Assembly (NCBI RefSeq): GCF_026241225.1
Contig: NZ_JAPFQP010000004.1
Span: 434,001 to 498,000, forward strand
DNA: 64,000 nucleotides
DNA from: Lentiprolixibacter aurantiacus
GTDB lineage: Bacteria > Bacteroidota > Bacteroidia > Flavobacteriales > Flavobacteriaceae
Reading direction: 5' to 3'
Each line of letters starts with the position of its first letter. Within the stretch, counting starts at the first letter, position 1. The position numbers were made by a program, and so were the translations under genes. Below are positions 1 through 9,934 of this stretch, one piece after another. The notes below the pieces were generated by a model. It had not been told where the DNA came from. It made no database searches and saw only the letters and a program-made list of their open reading frames with translations.

Positions 1-586
1 AAGTGGTCCTTACTTCAACCCAGTCCTGGGTGTCCCTGAAAAATTCCGAATCAGGAATACGAAGATAGTGATACCGGTTGTTGGCTTCACTGTAGCGGAC
101 TTTCCTTGAAATATTCCTTTTGGTCTCAAATTTCAGAGGATTGTCTGTAAATAGCACACCAAATTCCCGGATAGCAAAATCTGAGCGTTCTGCCAGACTG
201 ATGAAAAATGAGAGCTCGTATTGTTTTCCTTTTTCCAGTGTCCCGATGAGCTCGCCTTGAAGATATTCCCTGTAGTCGTCCGGGGCATAGAGGTATAAAC
301 CCGAATATCCGGAACCAAATTTTGCTGCCTGCTCCCCGTTAAAATTTTTTGGGGTACCCATATGTATGCTACAACTGTGGAAATAATCCGTGGAACCCAA
401 AGTGGGGGTCGACCATTGCACTACATCAGTATTGAGATTACCCAATTTCACAGGACATTGCTCAAATTTTTCAAAACTGGGGTTCTGGACCAGGTTTTGA
501 GCCTGACAAAACAGGCAAAGCAGGGCAAAAGTAAAGGTCCCTATTAATTTTGTACTCAGCGAATTCAAGATAATTGGCTTAACCAA
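1..586 (-). CDS. OmpA-type outer-membrane protein, N-terminal part (runs off the left edge)
   Basis: An open frame runs from about 586 to the window edge, with an N-terminal hydrophobic signal peptide (FTFALLCLFCQAQ) followed by NLVQNPSFEKFEQCP. That opening is typical of flavobacterial proteins that carry a discoidin-like N-terminal domain and, further on, an OmpA peptidoglycan-binding domain. Only the first 195 or so residues are here, so the OmpA domain itself is not seen and the name rests on the N-terminus. No ATG lies between the upstream in-frame stop (TAA) and the signal peptide, so I chose TTG at 586; a second TTG six codons on is possible. It likely acts at the outer membrane or cell wall. 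Confidence 0.6.
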   Translation of the reverse strand, partial: MVKPIILNSLSTKLIGTFTFALLCLFCQAQNLVQNPSFEKFEQCPVKLGNLNTDVVQWSTPTLGSTDYFHSCSIHMGTPKNFNGEQAAKFGSGYSGLYLYAPDDYREYLQGELIGTLEKGKQYELSFFISLAERSDFAIREFGVLFTDNPLKFETKRNISRKVRYSEANNRYHYLRIPDSEFFRDTQDWVEVRTT

Positions 587-704
587 CTCTAATGTAGGGA
601 TTTAGGCATGGAAACCCATACTTGTTCCGGTTAAATGGATTCCTTCGGCGACAAACGAACGGTAAAATTTATAAAATCGTAAATCTGGTCTAAAAAGGTG
701 ATGT

Positions 705-2456
705 CTAAAAATCAAATTTGTAGGTGGCTCCGGCAAGGACCTGTAATCCCTGTACCCTGAAATTGGCCCAGCGCTGATATTGATTATTGGCCAGGTTGCT
801 TGCCTTGGCAAATATGGACAGCTGATTGTTAAAGCGGTAACCTAAATGTGCATTGGCATCAAAAAATCCATCCAACTGAATTATTGATGAAGGGAAATCC
901 TGAGGTTGTACATTCTGCACTACCTGCGCGCTTATATCTTCCCGTTCGCCAACATAGAAAAGGTTGGCTCCAAGGAACCACTTTTCCCCGATCTGGTAAT
1001 CCATAAAAAGGGATCCCTGTATATTGGGAAGGTTCCATGCGGGGTTATCCGTTTCGGTATCGTAATCGAATATCTCAGCATTTAATCCCAGGCTAAAATT
1101 TCGGTTCACATCCAGATTAATTTCTCCGAATATCCCAAGGGTCTTGATATCGTCGTAAAACAATTCAAAGGAATTTCCGTAGAAATAGGCCTTTTCATCA
1201 TTCCTGAAAGCATTCTCAGGGGTCAGTTTAAATAGGGGTCGCCTGTTTTCTGCCGTATAAGAACCTTTGATATTATAACTCAGATTAGGAAGTAACTGGC
1301 CTTTAAGTCCTACATAAGCATCATACTGATGGTCTGTGGGTTGAATTACCAGAGCGGGCGCCAAAAACGGATTCTCCGAAACAAATCCATGATAGGAATT
1401 CTGGCGAAGCTCCCCCTCCACTCCACCATAGGCTATAGCAACCTCATCCAGCAAGCGGTATGAGGCTCTCACAGCAGGGTAGATATAAAAATTACTCTCA
1501 CTGTTCTCAGTATCGAGGCCATAGGTAATATTGGCTCCGAGGTTCAATGTTAGGTTGTCCCTCAATATATTCAGGCTGGGATTAATATTGGCCTGCATAA
1601 ATCCGTAATCAATACCCTCAAGATTTTGAAAATTACTGATCAGGGCATTTTGAAAACTTCCCCCAAGGTAATCTAGCCCGGCCGCTACTGTCAGGTTCTC
1701 TTCCGTTACCGGGAATTCCAGCACAGTCTGGAAAACCAGTCGGTTCTCGGCAGATTCCACATCATCCCAAAAACGTCGTAATTGAACTTCCGCTTTTTTA
1801 ACTGATGATTCTTCCATTTTCAAGTAGGCTCCTGCCTCAAGAGTAAAATACTGCTGCTTCTCGTCAATTCCCTCAATTATAATCGGATCATTAACCGTTT
1901 CAGGAAGTCCATACCAGTTGTACAGGCTGTGATTTGCACCCAGGTTGGCGCCCCAGCTGTAATTACGGTCGTTCTTGGTGTAATAGGCAGCCAGGTCCGT
2001 GTTGTAAAAATCAGTGTTGAGGGGCGTATCGTCTATATCCCCGCGAGAGGAAAAGTGATTCAAGCCAATGTCCAGGCGCTGATTCCCACGATCTATTTCT
2101 CTGCTTGTATAGAAGTCTACCAGAGCGTTGTTATAATTTCCGAGGCCAACAGATGCATAGGAGTTAAAGAGTTCTTCAGGCCTTGCTTTTTCCACGCCTG
2201 CTGCCCTGCCCTTTGCGGGTGTGAAGGTGGAGGCCACCGGGACAGAAAATATGCTGTAGTTGATCTTTTTTTTCTTTCTGACGATCGAATCTATGAGGCC
2301 CGGTACCGATCTGATCTTGAATGCATCTGAAACGGACGGCGCGTATGGCTTTACCACGGTTACTTCCTCAGTACCAATTTCAGTCTCCTGTGCTTCACAG
2401 ATCACTGTGCCTGAAATCAGTACAGCCATAAGCAGAAATAGCTTATTCTTATTCAT
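705..2456 (-). CDS. outer-membrane beta-barrel protein, TonB-receptor-like barrel without plug
   Basis: 583 residues with a signal peptide ending near residue 22 (VICEAQ), then the motif EEVTVVKPYAPSVSDAFKI, a mature N-terminus known from flavobacterial proteins usually annotated as TonB-dependent receptors. The rest is alternating aromatic/polar strands and ends in TYKFDF, a C-terminal aromatic signature of outer-membrane barrels. I see no plug domain, carboxypeptidase-like domain or TonB box, so active TonB transport is doubtful. Its start lies 13 bp after the stop of the 1006-residue TPR gene, so the two are very likely cotranscribed and may form an outer-membrane barrel/periplasmic TPR complex. 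Substrate unknown. Confidence 0.75.
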   Translation of the reverse strand: MNKNKLFLLMAVLISGTVICEAQETEIGTEEVTVVKPYAPSVSDAFKIRSVPGLIDSIVRKKKKINYSIFSVPVASTFTPAKGRAAGVEKARPEELFNSYASVGLGNYNNALVDFYTSREIDRGNQRLDIGLNHFSSRGDIDDTPLNTDFYNTDLAAYYTKNDRNYSWGANLGANHSLYNWYGLPETVNDPIIIEGIDEKQQYFTLEAGAYLKMEESSVKKAEVQLRRFWDDVESAENRLVFQTVLEFPVTEENLTVAAGLDYLGGSFQNALISNFQNLEGIDYGFMQANINPSLNILRDNLTLNLGANITYGLDTENSESNFYIYPAVRASYRLLDEVAIAYGGVEGELRQNSYHGFVSENPFLAPALVIQPTDHQYDAYVGLKGQLLPNLSYNIKGSYTAENRRPLFKLTPENAFRNDEKAYFYGNSFELFYDDIKTLGIFGEINLDVNRNFSLGLNAEIFDYDTETDNPAWNLPNIQGSLFMDYQIGEKWFLGANLFYVGEREDISAQVVQNVQPQDFPSSIIQLDGFFDANAHLGYRFNNQLSIFAKASNLANNQYQRWANFRVQGLQVLAGATYKFDF

Positions 2457-2469
2457 GATGTGTTCGCTT

Positions 2470-5400
2470 TTAGTTTCCTTCGGGATTGATTGATGAATTT
2501 CTTTCCGCTTCCAGGGTTTTGATCCTATTGAGTTCTGCAGAAGCCTCTTCCACGATCTCCGGGAATTCTTTGAAATTTTTGGTTACGCTTTCCAGTATAT
2601 AGGTTGCCTGGTAGGCGTCTTCCATGGCATAAAAATTCCTGGCCATAATAATAAGGCCTTTACCTCCCCATTCCCTGTAAGCCGGATAGGTTCTCGCCAG
2701 TTTTTGTACTGCCGCATTGGATCCTTCAAAATCTTTTTCCTTTTCTTTGAAATAGGCGTCGTAATACAGGGCCTCTGCCGCTATTTCTCCCGTGGCAATG
2801 GGCAGCACCTCCCTGTAAGCCTGTTTGGCAAGCTCCTGCTTATTGGTTTTAATGGCCGACCGGGCTATCATGATCTTGGCATCGCTGCGTATCCGATTGT
2901 CAATATCTCCTGCGGCAAGGACCTTATCTGCATATTCCAGGGTTCTGGTGTAATCCCCCTGTTCGTAGTAGGTCTTCATGAGGTTGGATTGGGCAAATGT
3001 CCTGTTCTGGCCGATCTGGGCCATGTTTTCCAGGCGGGTCAGATAGGGAACGGCCTCGTTGTTCCGACCGGTTCTTAGCAGGAGTTCGCAGGTCCTGGTG
3101 AGGGCCTGCTCTGAAAAAGAGCTGGCTTCGGCATCGGCCACTGCGCGGTACCGGGGCAATGCATTATCCCAGTCTTCCCCGGCGTAATATAACTGAGCCA
3201 ATCTGAAGCTCACCTCCACTGTGTACAACCCATTGGGGAAGTTTTTAAGATAATTGTTGTATCCGCGGATAGCTGCTTCTGCCTTACCCTCTATGCGTTG
3301 TTTTTCGGCAGACTCAAAGGTGGCTTTATCCAGTTCAGCATCCGTTACCTCAACAAAATCGATATTTTTTACCCATTGAGCGTATTCTTCAACGCGCCCG
3401 AGATCTACATAGATCAGTTTGGCGGTAGCCACAGCCTGGCGGGATTCCGGGCTCTTCGGATAGGTAGCAACAACCGATCGGAACTTGCGTAAGGCCTCCT
3501 CATTCTGATTGCTGTTGTAGTACACCAGTCCCTGCCTCAGCATGGCCCTGGGAATGAATGGACTTCTTGCAAATTCCCCGATCAGGCGTTCATAGGCCTG
3601 CAGTCCAAGCTCCTGTTGGTTTTGTTTTATATAAGTGCTGCCCATTTCGAACATCGCATCATCGCGTAAGGAAGATTTGAGGTAACTGTTGACAAAACGG
3701 TTCAATTCCCGCAACTTCTCGTCAGATTTACCCACAAACCCATAACTCATCGCCTTCTGATAGGCGGCATAATCCCGTTCCTTGCTTGTAGATTGGATTA
3801 CCTGCTCATAGGCCGATATGGCATTATTATACTGCCGTGTAACGAAATAGCAGTCGCCCATCCTTACCAGTGCATCGTATCTTCGTTCATCGTTCTGGCC
3901 CTTAGAGGCGACCTGCTTAAAATATTGAATGGCGCCCGTGTAGTCTTTCAATTTGAAGGCTGCATAAGCCAGGTTGTAGTAAACATGGGTATACTCCTCT
4001 GTGGAGGGAGATTGAGGGTTCTTCAAGAACTGCATATAGCCCCTTCTGGCTTCATCAAAACGATTGAGCTGGTATGCCGATTCTGCCTTCCAGTATTGGG
4101 CTCGTGCTGCAAACAAAAGGTTTTCACTACTCTTAAGGGATTTTTCAAAATGTTCAAGAGCAGACGTGTAATCGGTATCCAGAAAAAGTTCAATCCCACG
4201 GTAATAAGCTACCTTCTGGTAGGTTTCCCTACTGGCAAAACCCCTGTTGTTTTCCAGGAGTTCCAGTGCTCCCGCAAAATTGCCTGAGGTAATAAAGGAA
4301 TCTACCAGTAACTCCTGTATTTCGGTCTTGTTAGGGTCTCCGGGATAGTCCTTCAGGTACTGCTGAAGTACTTCGGGAACACTTTCGTAGGGATTGCCAA
4401 TTTCATACCCCAGTCTGGCATAATTTAGATAGGCATCCCCTTTGATATCCGTATTGAAATCCATTTGGGCAGCATTCCTGAAAGCGTTCAGGGCTTCGGC
4501 TTTTTTATCCAGTTTGAGATAACACTCAGCTAGGTGATAATAGGCGTTCTGGGAGACACTGTTCTCTCCGCCTATGATTTTATTGAATTGCTGAATGGCA
4601 TTGGCATAGTCCTCCTGTTTGTAGTAGCTGTATCCAAGCAGGTAGAAATCTGTATTGCTCCATTTTCCTCGCTTGCCTTTGTAGGCCTCGAGGTGCGGAA
4701 TAGCTGTACTATACTGACCCAGGTTAAAATAGCTTTCGCCAATTATCTTGTTAAGTTCCGATAGCTCCTTTCGATCTGCTCGCTCCAGTTGCTTTTTGGC
4801 CAGATCAATAGCCTCCTGAAAATTGCCCAGCTTGAAGTTCATGTCGGCCTGGTAGTAGGACAGCTTTTCATTGAGCACCTCCTGGTCGGTAATTTTATCA
4901 AAACGCTCATTCGCAAGCTCATAGTCGTCCTGCTGATAGGCGATATACCCCAGGTAGTATTTAGCCTGGGATCCGTATTCAGGGGAATTTACCACCCTGT
5001 TCAGGTAACGTTCTGCTTCTTTGGGTTTTTTGGAAGCGTACAGGGCATACCCGAGGTTAAAATTGAATCTTTCCCTGTCCCGTGGTGCCACAGAACCCTC
5101 TTCTACCTTACGGTACCATTTAAGGGCATAGGGATACTTTCCATTGGCAAAATAGTAGTCGGCCACATCCATAAAGGCCGAATTCCTTTTAGTGGAAGTG
5201 GGGTAATCCTCCACAAAATCTTCCATCAGCCCATCAGCCCCCAGTTGATTAAGGCGCACAGCCGCATTGGCTACGTAATAAGCACTATTCGCCTCCGTCT
5301 CCGGATCGCGAGTTTCAGTTTTTACTTTTTGGAAGATAGTTTGAGCTGCCTGGTACTGCTTGTTGTTGTATAGGGCCAGTGCTTCCTGGTAGCGTTTTTG

Positions 5401-5490
5401 ATCATGAGTAAAGATCCGTGACTCCTGTGCACCCAGGGAGAACGCCATAGCCCATAGGCATAGCAATGCTGTGGTGTTTTTCATTTTCAT
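2470..5490 (-). CDS. large tetratricopeptide-repeat protein, periplasmic
   Basis: 1006 residues, signal peptide (CLWAMAFSLGAQES) and then almost only TPR units such as YYLGYIAYQQDDYELANERF and AYYHLAECYLKLDKKAEALN, roughly 20 or more repeats. TPR superhelices are protein-docking scaffolds; no catalytic motif is visible. It is first in a two-gene unit with the barrel protein at 705-2456, which suggests it is the periplasmic partner of that barrel. The ATG at 5490 is directly followed by the signal peptide. It is transcribed divergently from ftsE, with 149 bp between. Function of the pair is not known to me. Confidence 0.8.
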   Translation of the reverse strand: MKMKNTTALLCLWAMAFSLGAQESRIFTHDQKRYQEALALYNNKQYQAAQTIFQKVKTETRDPETEANSAYYVANAAVRLNQLGADGLMEDFVEDYPTSTKRNSAFMDVADYYFANGKYPYALKWYRKVEEGSVAPRDRERFNFNLGYALYASKKPKEAERYLNRVVNSPEYGSQAKYYLGYIAYQQDDYELANERFDKITDQEVLNEKLSYYQADMNFKLGNFQEAIDLAKKQLERADRKELSELNKIIGESYFNLGQYSTAIPHLEAYKGKRGKWSNTDFYLLGYSYYKQEDYANAIQQFNKIIGGENSVSQNAYYHLAECYLKLDKKAEALNAFRNAAQMDFNTDIKGDAYLNYARLGYEIGNPYESVPEVLQQYLKDYPGDPNKTEIQELLVDSFITSGNFAGALELLENNRGFASRETYQKVAYYRGIELFLDTDYTSALEHFEKSLKSSENLLFAARAQYWKAESAYQLNRFDEARRGYMQFLKNPQSPSTEEYTHVYYNLAYAAFKLKDYTGAIQYFKQVASKGQNDERRYDALVRMGDCYFVTRQYNNAISAYEQVIQSTSKERDYAAYQKAMSYGFVGKSDEKLRELNRFVNSYLKSSLRDDAMFEMGSTYIKQNQQELGLQAYERLIGEFARSPFIPRAMLRQGLVYYNSNQNEEALRKFRSVVATYPKSPESRQAVATAKLIYVDLGRVEEYAQWVKNIDFVEVTDAELDKATFESAEKQRIEGKAEAAIRGYNNYLKNFPNGLYTVEVSFRLAQLYYAGEDWDNALPRYRAVADAEASSFSEQALTRTCELLLRTGRNNEAVPYLTRLENMAQIGQNRTFAQSNLMKTYYEQGDYTRTLEYADKVLAAGDIDNRIRSDAKIMIARSAIKTNKQELAKQAYREVLPIATGEIAAEALYYDAYFKEKEKDFEGSNAAVQKLARTYPAYREWGGKGLIIMARNFYAMEDAYQATYILESVTKNFKEFPEIVEEASAELNRIKTLEAERNSSINPEGN

Positions 5491-5639
5491 TTCGTGTTGA
5501 ACACTAAAAATTCCCGTATTACCCCTTATAACGGCAAATATGGTGTTCCAGTATATGGAGGTTTGAATTAAAAGAAATTTCTAAGGTCAGCGAAGGAATT
5601 CTGAATGAACTTATTACTTTTATATCAACAATTAAGGAT

Positions 5640-6323
5640 ATGGCAGAAAGCATTCTAAGTCTTCAGGAAGCCGGGGTATACCAGCAGGACAATATGATTC
5701 TCAAAGGTGTAGACCTCGAGGTTAAAAAGGGCTCCTTTGTATACCTGATAGGAAAAACCGGCAGTGGTAAAAGCAGCCTGATGAAGACCCTGTATGCCGA
5801 TCTGCCTCTGAAAGAAGGAGAAGGTGAAATTGTGGGTTTCAACCTCAAAACCCTCAAGGAGAAAGATATCCCATACCTGAGAAGGAAGCTTGGCATTGTT
5901 TTCCAGGATTTCAAGTTGCTGCCAGACCGGAATGTAAACAACAACCTCCGCTTTGTCCTTAAGGCAACCGGCTGGAAAGATGAGGCCAAAATGGACGCAC
6001 AGATCGAAAAGGTGCTGGATAAGGTGGGCATGAAAACAAAGGGGTTTAAGTTTCCACATGAACTATCCGGAGGCGAACAACAGCGCATTGCTATCGCCAG
6101 GGCACTTTTGAACGATCCGGAGCTTATCCTGGCAGATGAACCCACAGGTAACCTGGATCCGCAAACCAGTGTGGAGGTCATGAAGGTTCTACAGGAAATC
6201 AACCAGGCGGGAAGGACCATCCTTATGGCTACACACGACTATGCTTTGATCCTCAAATACCCCGCTAAAACCCTTAAATGTGACGGGGCAAAAGTGTTCG
6301 AAGTGGTTCAGAAAGCAGTATAA
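5640..6323 (+). CDS. ftsE: FtsE-type cell-division ABC ATPase
   Basis: 227 residues, the normal length for FtsE. Walker A is GKTGSGKS at 38-45, the Q-loop lies in VFQDFKLL near 90, the signature LSGGEQQ is near 142, Walker B is LILADEPTGNLD and the H-loop is ATHD. In the family it pairs with the membrane protein FtsX to control peptidoglycan hydrolases during division. No ftsX is adjacent, which fits the split arrangement often seen in Bacteroidota, but it means assignment to FtsE rather than a LolD-type ATPase rests on sequence style (GKTGSGKS, FKLLPDRNV). The next gene starts 15 bp downstream on the same strand. Confidence 0.85.
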   Translation: MAESILSLQEAGVYQQDNMILKGVDLEVKKGSFVYLIGKTGSGKSSLMKTLYADLPLKEGEGEIVGFNLKTLKEKDIPYLRRKLGIVFQDFKLLPDRNVNNNLRFVLKATGWKDEAKMDAQIEKVLDKVGMKTKGFKFPHELSGGEQQRIAIARALLNDPELILADEPTGNLDPQTSVEVMKVLQEINQAGRTILMATHDYALILKYPAKTLKCDGAKVFEVVQKAV

Positions 6324-6338
6324 ACCAATCGCCATATC

Positions 6339-7151
6339 GTGCTACTTAAAAAACAGGAGAACAGGGAACCCAAAAAGGCCAACCCCCTGATTGGGTTGCT
6401 GTTATTTTTGATCTCCATTATACTTTTTATCCTGACCGTTCCCCTGGGGTTTGCCTATGGAGTAGCCTACAAATTGGTTACGAAAGGACTAACCGGTCTG
6501 GGCGAGTACAGCCTGAAAATTGCCATCTCCATCGACCAATTGGGCAATGTGATCATGCAGCATTTACTGAACTTGCTATGGATTGGAAAAGGCGGGTATA
6601 AATTCGGGAACCGGGACGAGACCATATCCAGTGCCCTGGGCCGAAATAAAGTACTGGGGACACTTACGGGCTTTGGAAAACTTACAGACAAGATACTGGA
6701 CCGGATTGACCCCAACCACAGCCTGAATTCTATAGACTATTATATTGAACCTACAGAGCATATTATCGATAAAGTTGCCTGGATCTGTATTGTGGATAAG
6801 AAAATGCTTTGTGTGCGCAGCAAGGGTAAGAATCTTTTCTATATCCCAGGTGGAAAAAAGGAACCTGGCGAAAATGATGAACAAACCGTGCTGCGGGAGA
6901 TCGGGGAAGAACTAAATGTAAATCTGGACCCTGTGAGTTTGGTCTTCGTAAAGGTTTTCGAAGCCCCGGCAGACATGCAATTTCCGGGTGCAATTGTTCG
7001 CATGCACTGTTATAAGGCCCGATTCAACGGAGAATTACAGGCGAAGTCTGAGATTGCGGAATTGCAATGGTTGTCCTATGAGGAACGGTATCGGTTATCT
7101 CCAGCCGGTCAGATGGTCTTTCATTATCACAGGGCAAGGGGAGAAATGTAG
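6339..7151 (+). CDS. membrane-anchored NUDIX hydrolase
   Basis: 270 residues with a GTG start. An N-terminal hydrophobic segment (about residues 17-45, LLLFLISIILFILTVPLGF) would anchor it in the membrane. The NUDIX box is at about 172-194: G-KKEPG-E-NDEQTVL-RE-I-G-EE, matching GX5EX7REUXEE, with Asn in place of the usual final Gly. NUDIX proteins hydrolyse nucleoside diphosphates linked to another moiety; the substrate here cannot be read from sequence. The middle region (about 60-135) has no recognised domain. It follows ftsE by 15 bp and is probably cotranscribed. The membrane anchor is unusual for a NUDIX enzyme. Confidence 0.75.
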   Translation: MLLKKQENREPKKANPLIGLLLFLISIILFILTVPLGFAYGVAYKLVTKGLTGLGEYSLKIAISIDQLGNVIMQHLLNLLWIGKGGYKFGNRDETISSALGRNKVLGTLTGFGKLTDKILDRIDPNHSLNSIDYYIEPTEHIIDKVAWICIVDKKMLCVRSKGKNLFYIPGGKKEPGENDEQTVLREIGEELNVNLDPVSLVFVKVFEAPADMQFPGAIVRMHCYKARFNGELQAKSEIAELQWLSYEERYRLSPAGQMVFHYHRARGEM

Positions 7152-7231
7152 CATATAAAATTGCTGCCAAAGAATTTGTTACTTTTACCGGCATTGAACA
7201 AAACAAAAGAACCAAACTAGATTGTGAATTA

Positions 7232-7981
7232 ATGGAAATACTCGGAATTGATATAGGGGGTTCGGGAATGAAGGGGGCAATTGTAGATTCTGTAACTGGG
7301 GAAATGCTTACCGAACGCTTCAGGATTCCCACTCCGGCCTCAAGAAAACCAAAGGCAATGGCTAAGGTAGTGAAGCAGATAGTAGACCACTTCAATCATA
7401 AAGGCCCGGTGGGAGTTGGTTTTCCAACTATCATAAAGCACGGTGTGTGCAAATCGCCCGGAAACCTGGACATAAGCTGGATGAACGTAAATGTCAAAGA
7501 ACTCTTCAGCGAGGCCACCGGATTGCCTGTATCGGTAATCAACGATGCGGGAGCTGCCGGTTATGCCACAATGAATTATGGGGTGGGAAAGGATAAGCAG
7601 GGCTTTGTGATCATGATAACCATCGGGACCGGACTGGGCAGTGGCGCCTTCTTTAATGGGGAGCTCATTCCGAATTTTGAACTGGGACAAATCCCCTACA
7701 AGAAATACGATAAAATTGAAACCTGGGCAGCAGCCTCTGCCAGGGAACGCGAGGGACTATCCATAAAAAAATGGGCAAAGCGCTTTAATGTCTTCCTGGA
7801 ACTCGTGGAGCTGCTCGTTTGCCCGGATCTAATTATTCTGGGCGGTGGCACTTCCAAATACTTTGAGGATTTCAAGAAGTATATCACCATAGACACTCCG
7901 GTTATCCCTGCTGAACTGCGGAACCATGCCGGAATTATCGGAGCTGCAGCTGCAGCCCTCCACGAAATGCCTCAGGATTAA
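7232..7981 (+). CDS. ppgK: polyphosphate glucokinase (ROK family)
   Basis: 249 residues, the size of PpgK. The N-terminal phosphate-binding loop is GIDIGGSGMKGAIVD and the catalytic Asp lies in VINDAGAAGY; ITIGTGLGSGAF and LIILGGGTSKYF are ROK/ASKHA motifs. In the family this enzyme phosphorylates glucose to glucose-6-phosphate using polyphosphate (and often ATP). A TACTTTTA element at 7180-7187 with TTG at 7161-7163 could be its promoter. It ends 10 bp before the convergent typA stop. Confidence 0.9.
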   Translation: MEILGIDIGGSGMKGAIVDSVTGEMLTERFRIPTPASRKPKAMAKVVKQIVDHFNHKGPVGVGFPTIIKHGVCKSPGNLDISWMNVNVKELFSEATGLPVSVINDAGAAGYATMNYGVGKDKQGFVIMITIGTGLGSGAFFNGELIPNFELGQIPYKKYDKIETWAAASAREREGLSIKKWAKRFNVFLELVELLVCPDLIILGGGTSKYFEDFKKYITIDTPVIPAELRNHAGIIGAAAAALHEMPQD

Positions 7982-7991
7982 TTTCCCTGTT

Positions 7992-9791
7992 TCAGGCAGG
8001 CTTGTTTCGTTTGCGGTCTACTTCCTTCAAGTGGATTTTGCGCAACCTCAGGCTTCTGGGCGTTACTTCCACATACTCGTCTTTCTGAATATATTCCAGA
8101 GCCTCTTCCAGGGAGAATTTGATTGCCGGTACAATCCTGGCTTTATCATCAGAACCTGCTGCCCGCACATTGGAGAGTTTTTTGGTTTTGGTAACGTTTA
8201 CTACCATATCGTCGCCCCGTGAATTCTCACCTATTACCTGTCCTTCATAAATATCTTCTCCCGGATCAATAAAGAACCTGCCACGCTCCTGTATTTTATC
8301 AATAGAATAAGGTATGGCTTTACCGTTTTCCATGGAAACCAGCGAGCCGTTTATCCTTTGTGGTATGTCCCCTTTCATGGGCTGGTATTCCCTGAAACGG
8401 TGCGCCATGATGGCCTCCCCGGCCGTTGCCGTAAGCAGTTGATTTCGAAGCCCGATGATTCCCCTTGAAGGAATCATAAATTCGCAAAGCATACGATCTC
8501 CCTTGGACTCCATGCTGATCAGTTCACCTTTTCTGATAGAAACCATTTCCACCGCCTTCCCGGACACCTCCTCAGGCAGGTCGATAGTCAGTTGCTCTAC
8601 CGGTTCGCATTTCACACCGTCCAGCTCCCGAATAATTACCTGGGGCTGTCCGATCTGCAATTCATACCCCTCACGTCGCATGGTTTCGATAAGAACCGAA
8701 AGGTGAAGCACCCCCCTTCCGTAAACCATAAATTTATCGGCACTATCCGTCTCCTCAACACGAAGTGCGAGATTCTTTTCCAGCTCCCTTTCAAGGCGTT
8801 CCTTCAGGTGTCTTGAAGTTACAAACTTGCCTTCTTTACCAAAGAAAGGACTGTCATTGATGGTGAACAACATGCTCATCGTGGGCTCATCAATAGCTAT
8901 GGTCTGCAGTGCTTCCGGGGCTTCGGCATCAGCAACCGTATCTCCAATTTCAAAGCCCTCCAGCCCGGTAATCGCACAGATATCCCCTGCGGTAACCTCT
9001 TCAACCTTCTTCCGGCCAAGGCCTTCAAAAGTGAAAAGTTCTTTCACTTTGGACTTTACTACCTTTCCATCGCGCTTAACCAGTGACACCATCTGACCCT
9101 CCTTCAGGCTACCCCGCTGTAGCCTGCCTATGGCTATCCGACCGGTAAAGGAAGAGAAGTCCAGAGAGGTAATCAGCAACTGAGTTGTTCCCGGCAATGC
9201 GGTAAAACTAGGTATGTGTTCCAGGACCATTTCCAGCAGAGGCTCAATGGATGTGGTTTCATTTTTCCAGTCCGTGCTCATCCAGTTGTTTTTGGCTGAA
9301 CCATAAACTACCGGAAAATCCAGCTGCCACTCTTCTGCGCCCAATTCAAACATCAGGTCAAATACCTTCTCATGAACCTCATCCGGGGTACAGTTTTCCT
9401 TATCCACCTTATTAATTACCACACAGGGCTTAAGTCCCATTTCCAGTGCTTTTTGCAATACAAATCGGGTCTGAGGCATAGGACCTTCAAAGGCATCAAC
9501 CAAAAGCAAAACCCCATCGGCCATATTGAGTACCCGTTCAACCTCGCCTCCGAAATCGGCGTGGCCGGGAGTATCAATAATATTGATCTTGGTGTCTTTG
9601 TAATTGACCGATACATTCTTGGATACAATAGTGATCCCGCGCTCGCGCTCCAGATCGTTATTATCCAGGATCAGTTCGCCTGTCTTTTCATTTTCCCTAA
9701 ACAATTTGCAGAAATGTAAGATCTTGTCTACCAGCGTAGTTTTACCGTGATCTACGTGTGCAATAATGGCGATGTTCTTCATATTTGACAT
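7992..9791 (-). CDS. typA: ribosome-associated GTPase TypA/BipA
   Basis: 599 residues, full length. G1 is [10 protein letters not shown] (residues 10-19), G3 is DTPGHADF, G4 is NKVDKE; EF-G-like domains follow, then the TypA-specific C-terminal domain. TypA is a translational GTPase involved in 50S assembly and stress adaptation. The start could be M1 or M4 (MKNIAII); M1 is used here. A TATCTTTG -7 element lies 20 bp upstream. It is divergent from kdsA. Confidence 0.95.
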   Translation of the reverse strand: MSNMKNIAIIAHVDHGKTTLVDKILHFCKLFRENEKTGELILDNNDLERERGITIVSKNVSVNYKDTKINIIDTPGHADFGGEVERVLNMADGVLLLVDAFEGPMPQTRFVLQKALEMGLKPCVVINKVDKENCTPDEVHEKVFDLMFELGAEEWQLDFPVVYGSAKNNWMSTDWKNETTSIEPLLEMVLEHIPSFTALPGTTQLLITSLDFSSFTGRIAIGRLQRGSLKEGQMVSLVKRDGKVVKSKVKELFTFEGLGRKKVEEVTAGDICAITGLEGFEIGDTVADAEAPEALQTIAIDEPTMSMLFTINDSPFFGKEGKFVTSRHLKERLERELEKNLALRVEETDSADKFMVYGRGVLHLSVLIETMRREGYELQIGQPQVIIRELDGVKCEPVEQLTIDLPEEVSGKAVEMVSIRKGELISMESKGDRMLCEFMIPSRGIIGLRNQLLTATAGEAIMAHRFREYQPMKGDIPQRINGSLVSMENGKAIPYSIDKIQERGRFFIDPGEDIYEGQVIGENSRGDDMVVNVTKTKKLSNVRAAGSDDKARIVPAIKFSLEEALEYIQKDEYVEVTPRSLRLRKIHLKEVDRKRNKPA

Positions 9792-9811
9792 GGGCGTACC
9801 TTTTAAGGCCG

Positions 9812-9819
9812 CAAAGATA
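9812..9819 (-). promoter_or_regulatory. -7 promoter element of typA
   Basis: TATCTTTG on the minus strand matches the Bacteroidota -7 consensus TAnnTTTG exactly. Transcription would start near 9805, about 14 nt before the ATG. A TTG lies only 15 nt upstream, closer than the usual 17-23, so the -33 element is uncertain. Confidence 0.6.
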
Positions 9820-9892
9820 GTCCTTATTTAGTCACAAGAAACACAGTGAATTAAAAAGTTAGACTTGTTCTCTCTGCCAGTGTTATATATAA

Positions 9893-9919
9893 TTGTTAGG
9901 GGCCAAATCCCTACCTTTG
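9893..9919 (+). promoter_or_regulatory. promoter of kdsA
   Basis: TTG (9893-9895) and TACCTTTG (9912-9919) separated by 16 nt resemble the Bacteroidota -33/-7 pair. The expected transcription start near 9926 gives a leader of about 9 nt before the ATG at 9935, and rules out the upstream in-frame ATG at 9893. Confidence 0.6.
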
Positions 9920-9934
9920 CCAAAAATTTCGCAG

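Noticed and set aside
133-318. A 61-residue minus-strand frame at the left edge
   Set aside because: It lies in another frame of the partial OmpA-type gene (1-586), whose own frame has a proper signal peptide and domain sequence.
5520-5545. GTTATAAGG upstream of the TPR gene as an ECF target
   Set aside because: The second decamer matches partly, but nothing like GTAGGGTAGA is found 11 nt upstream of it.
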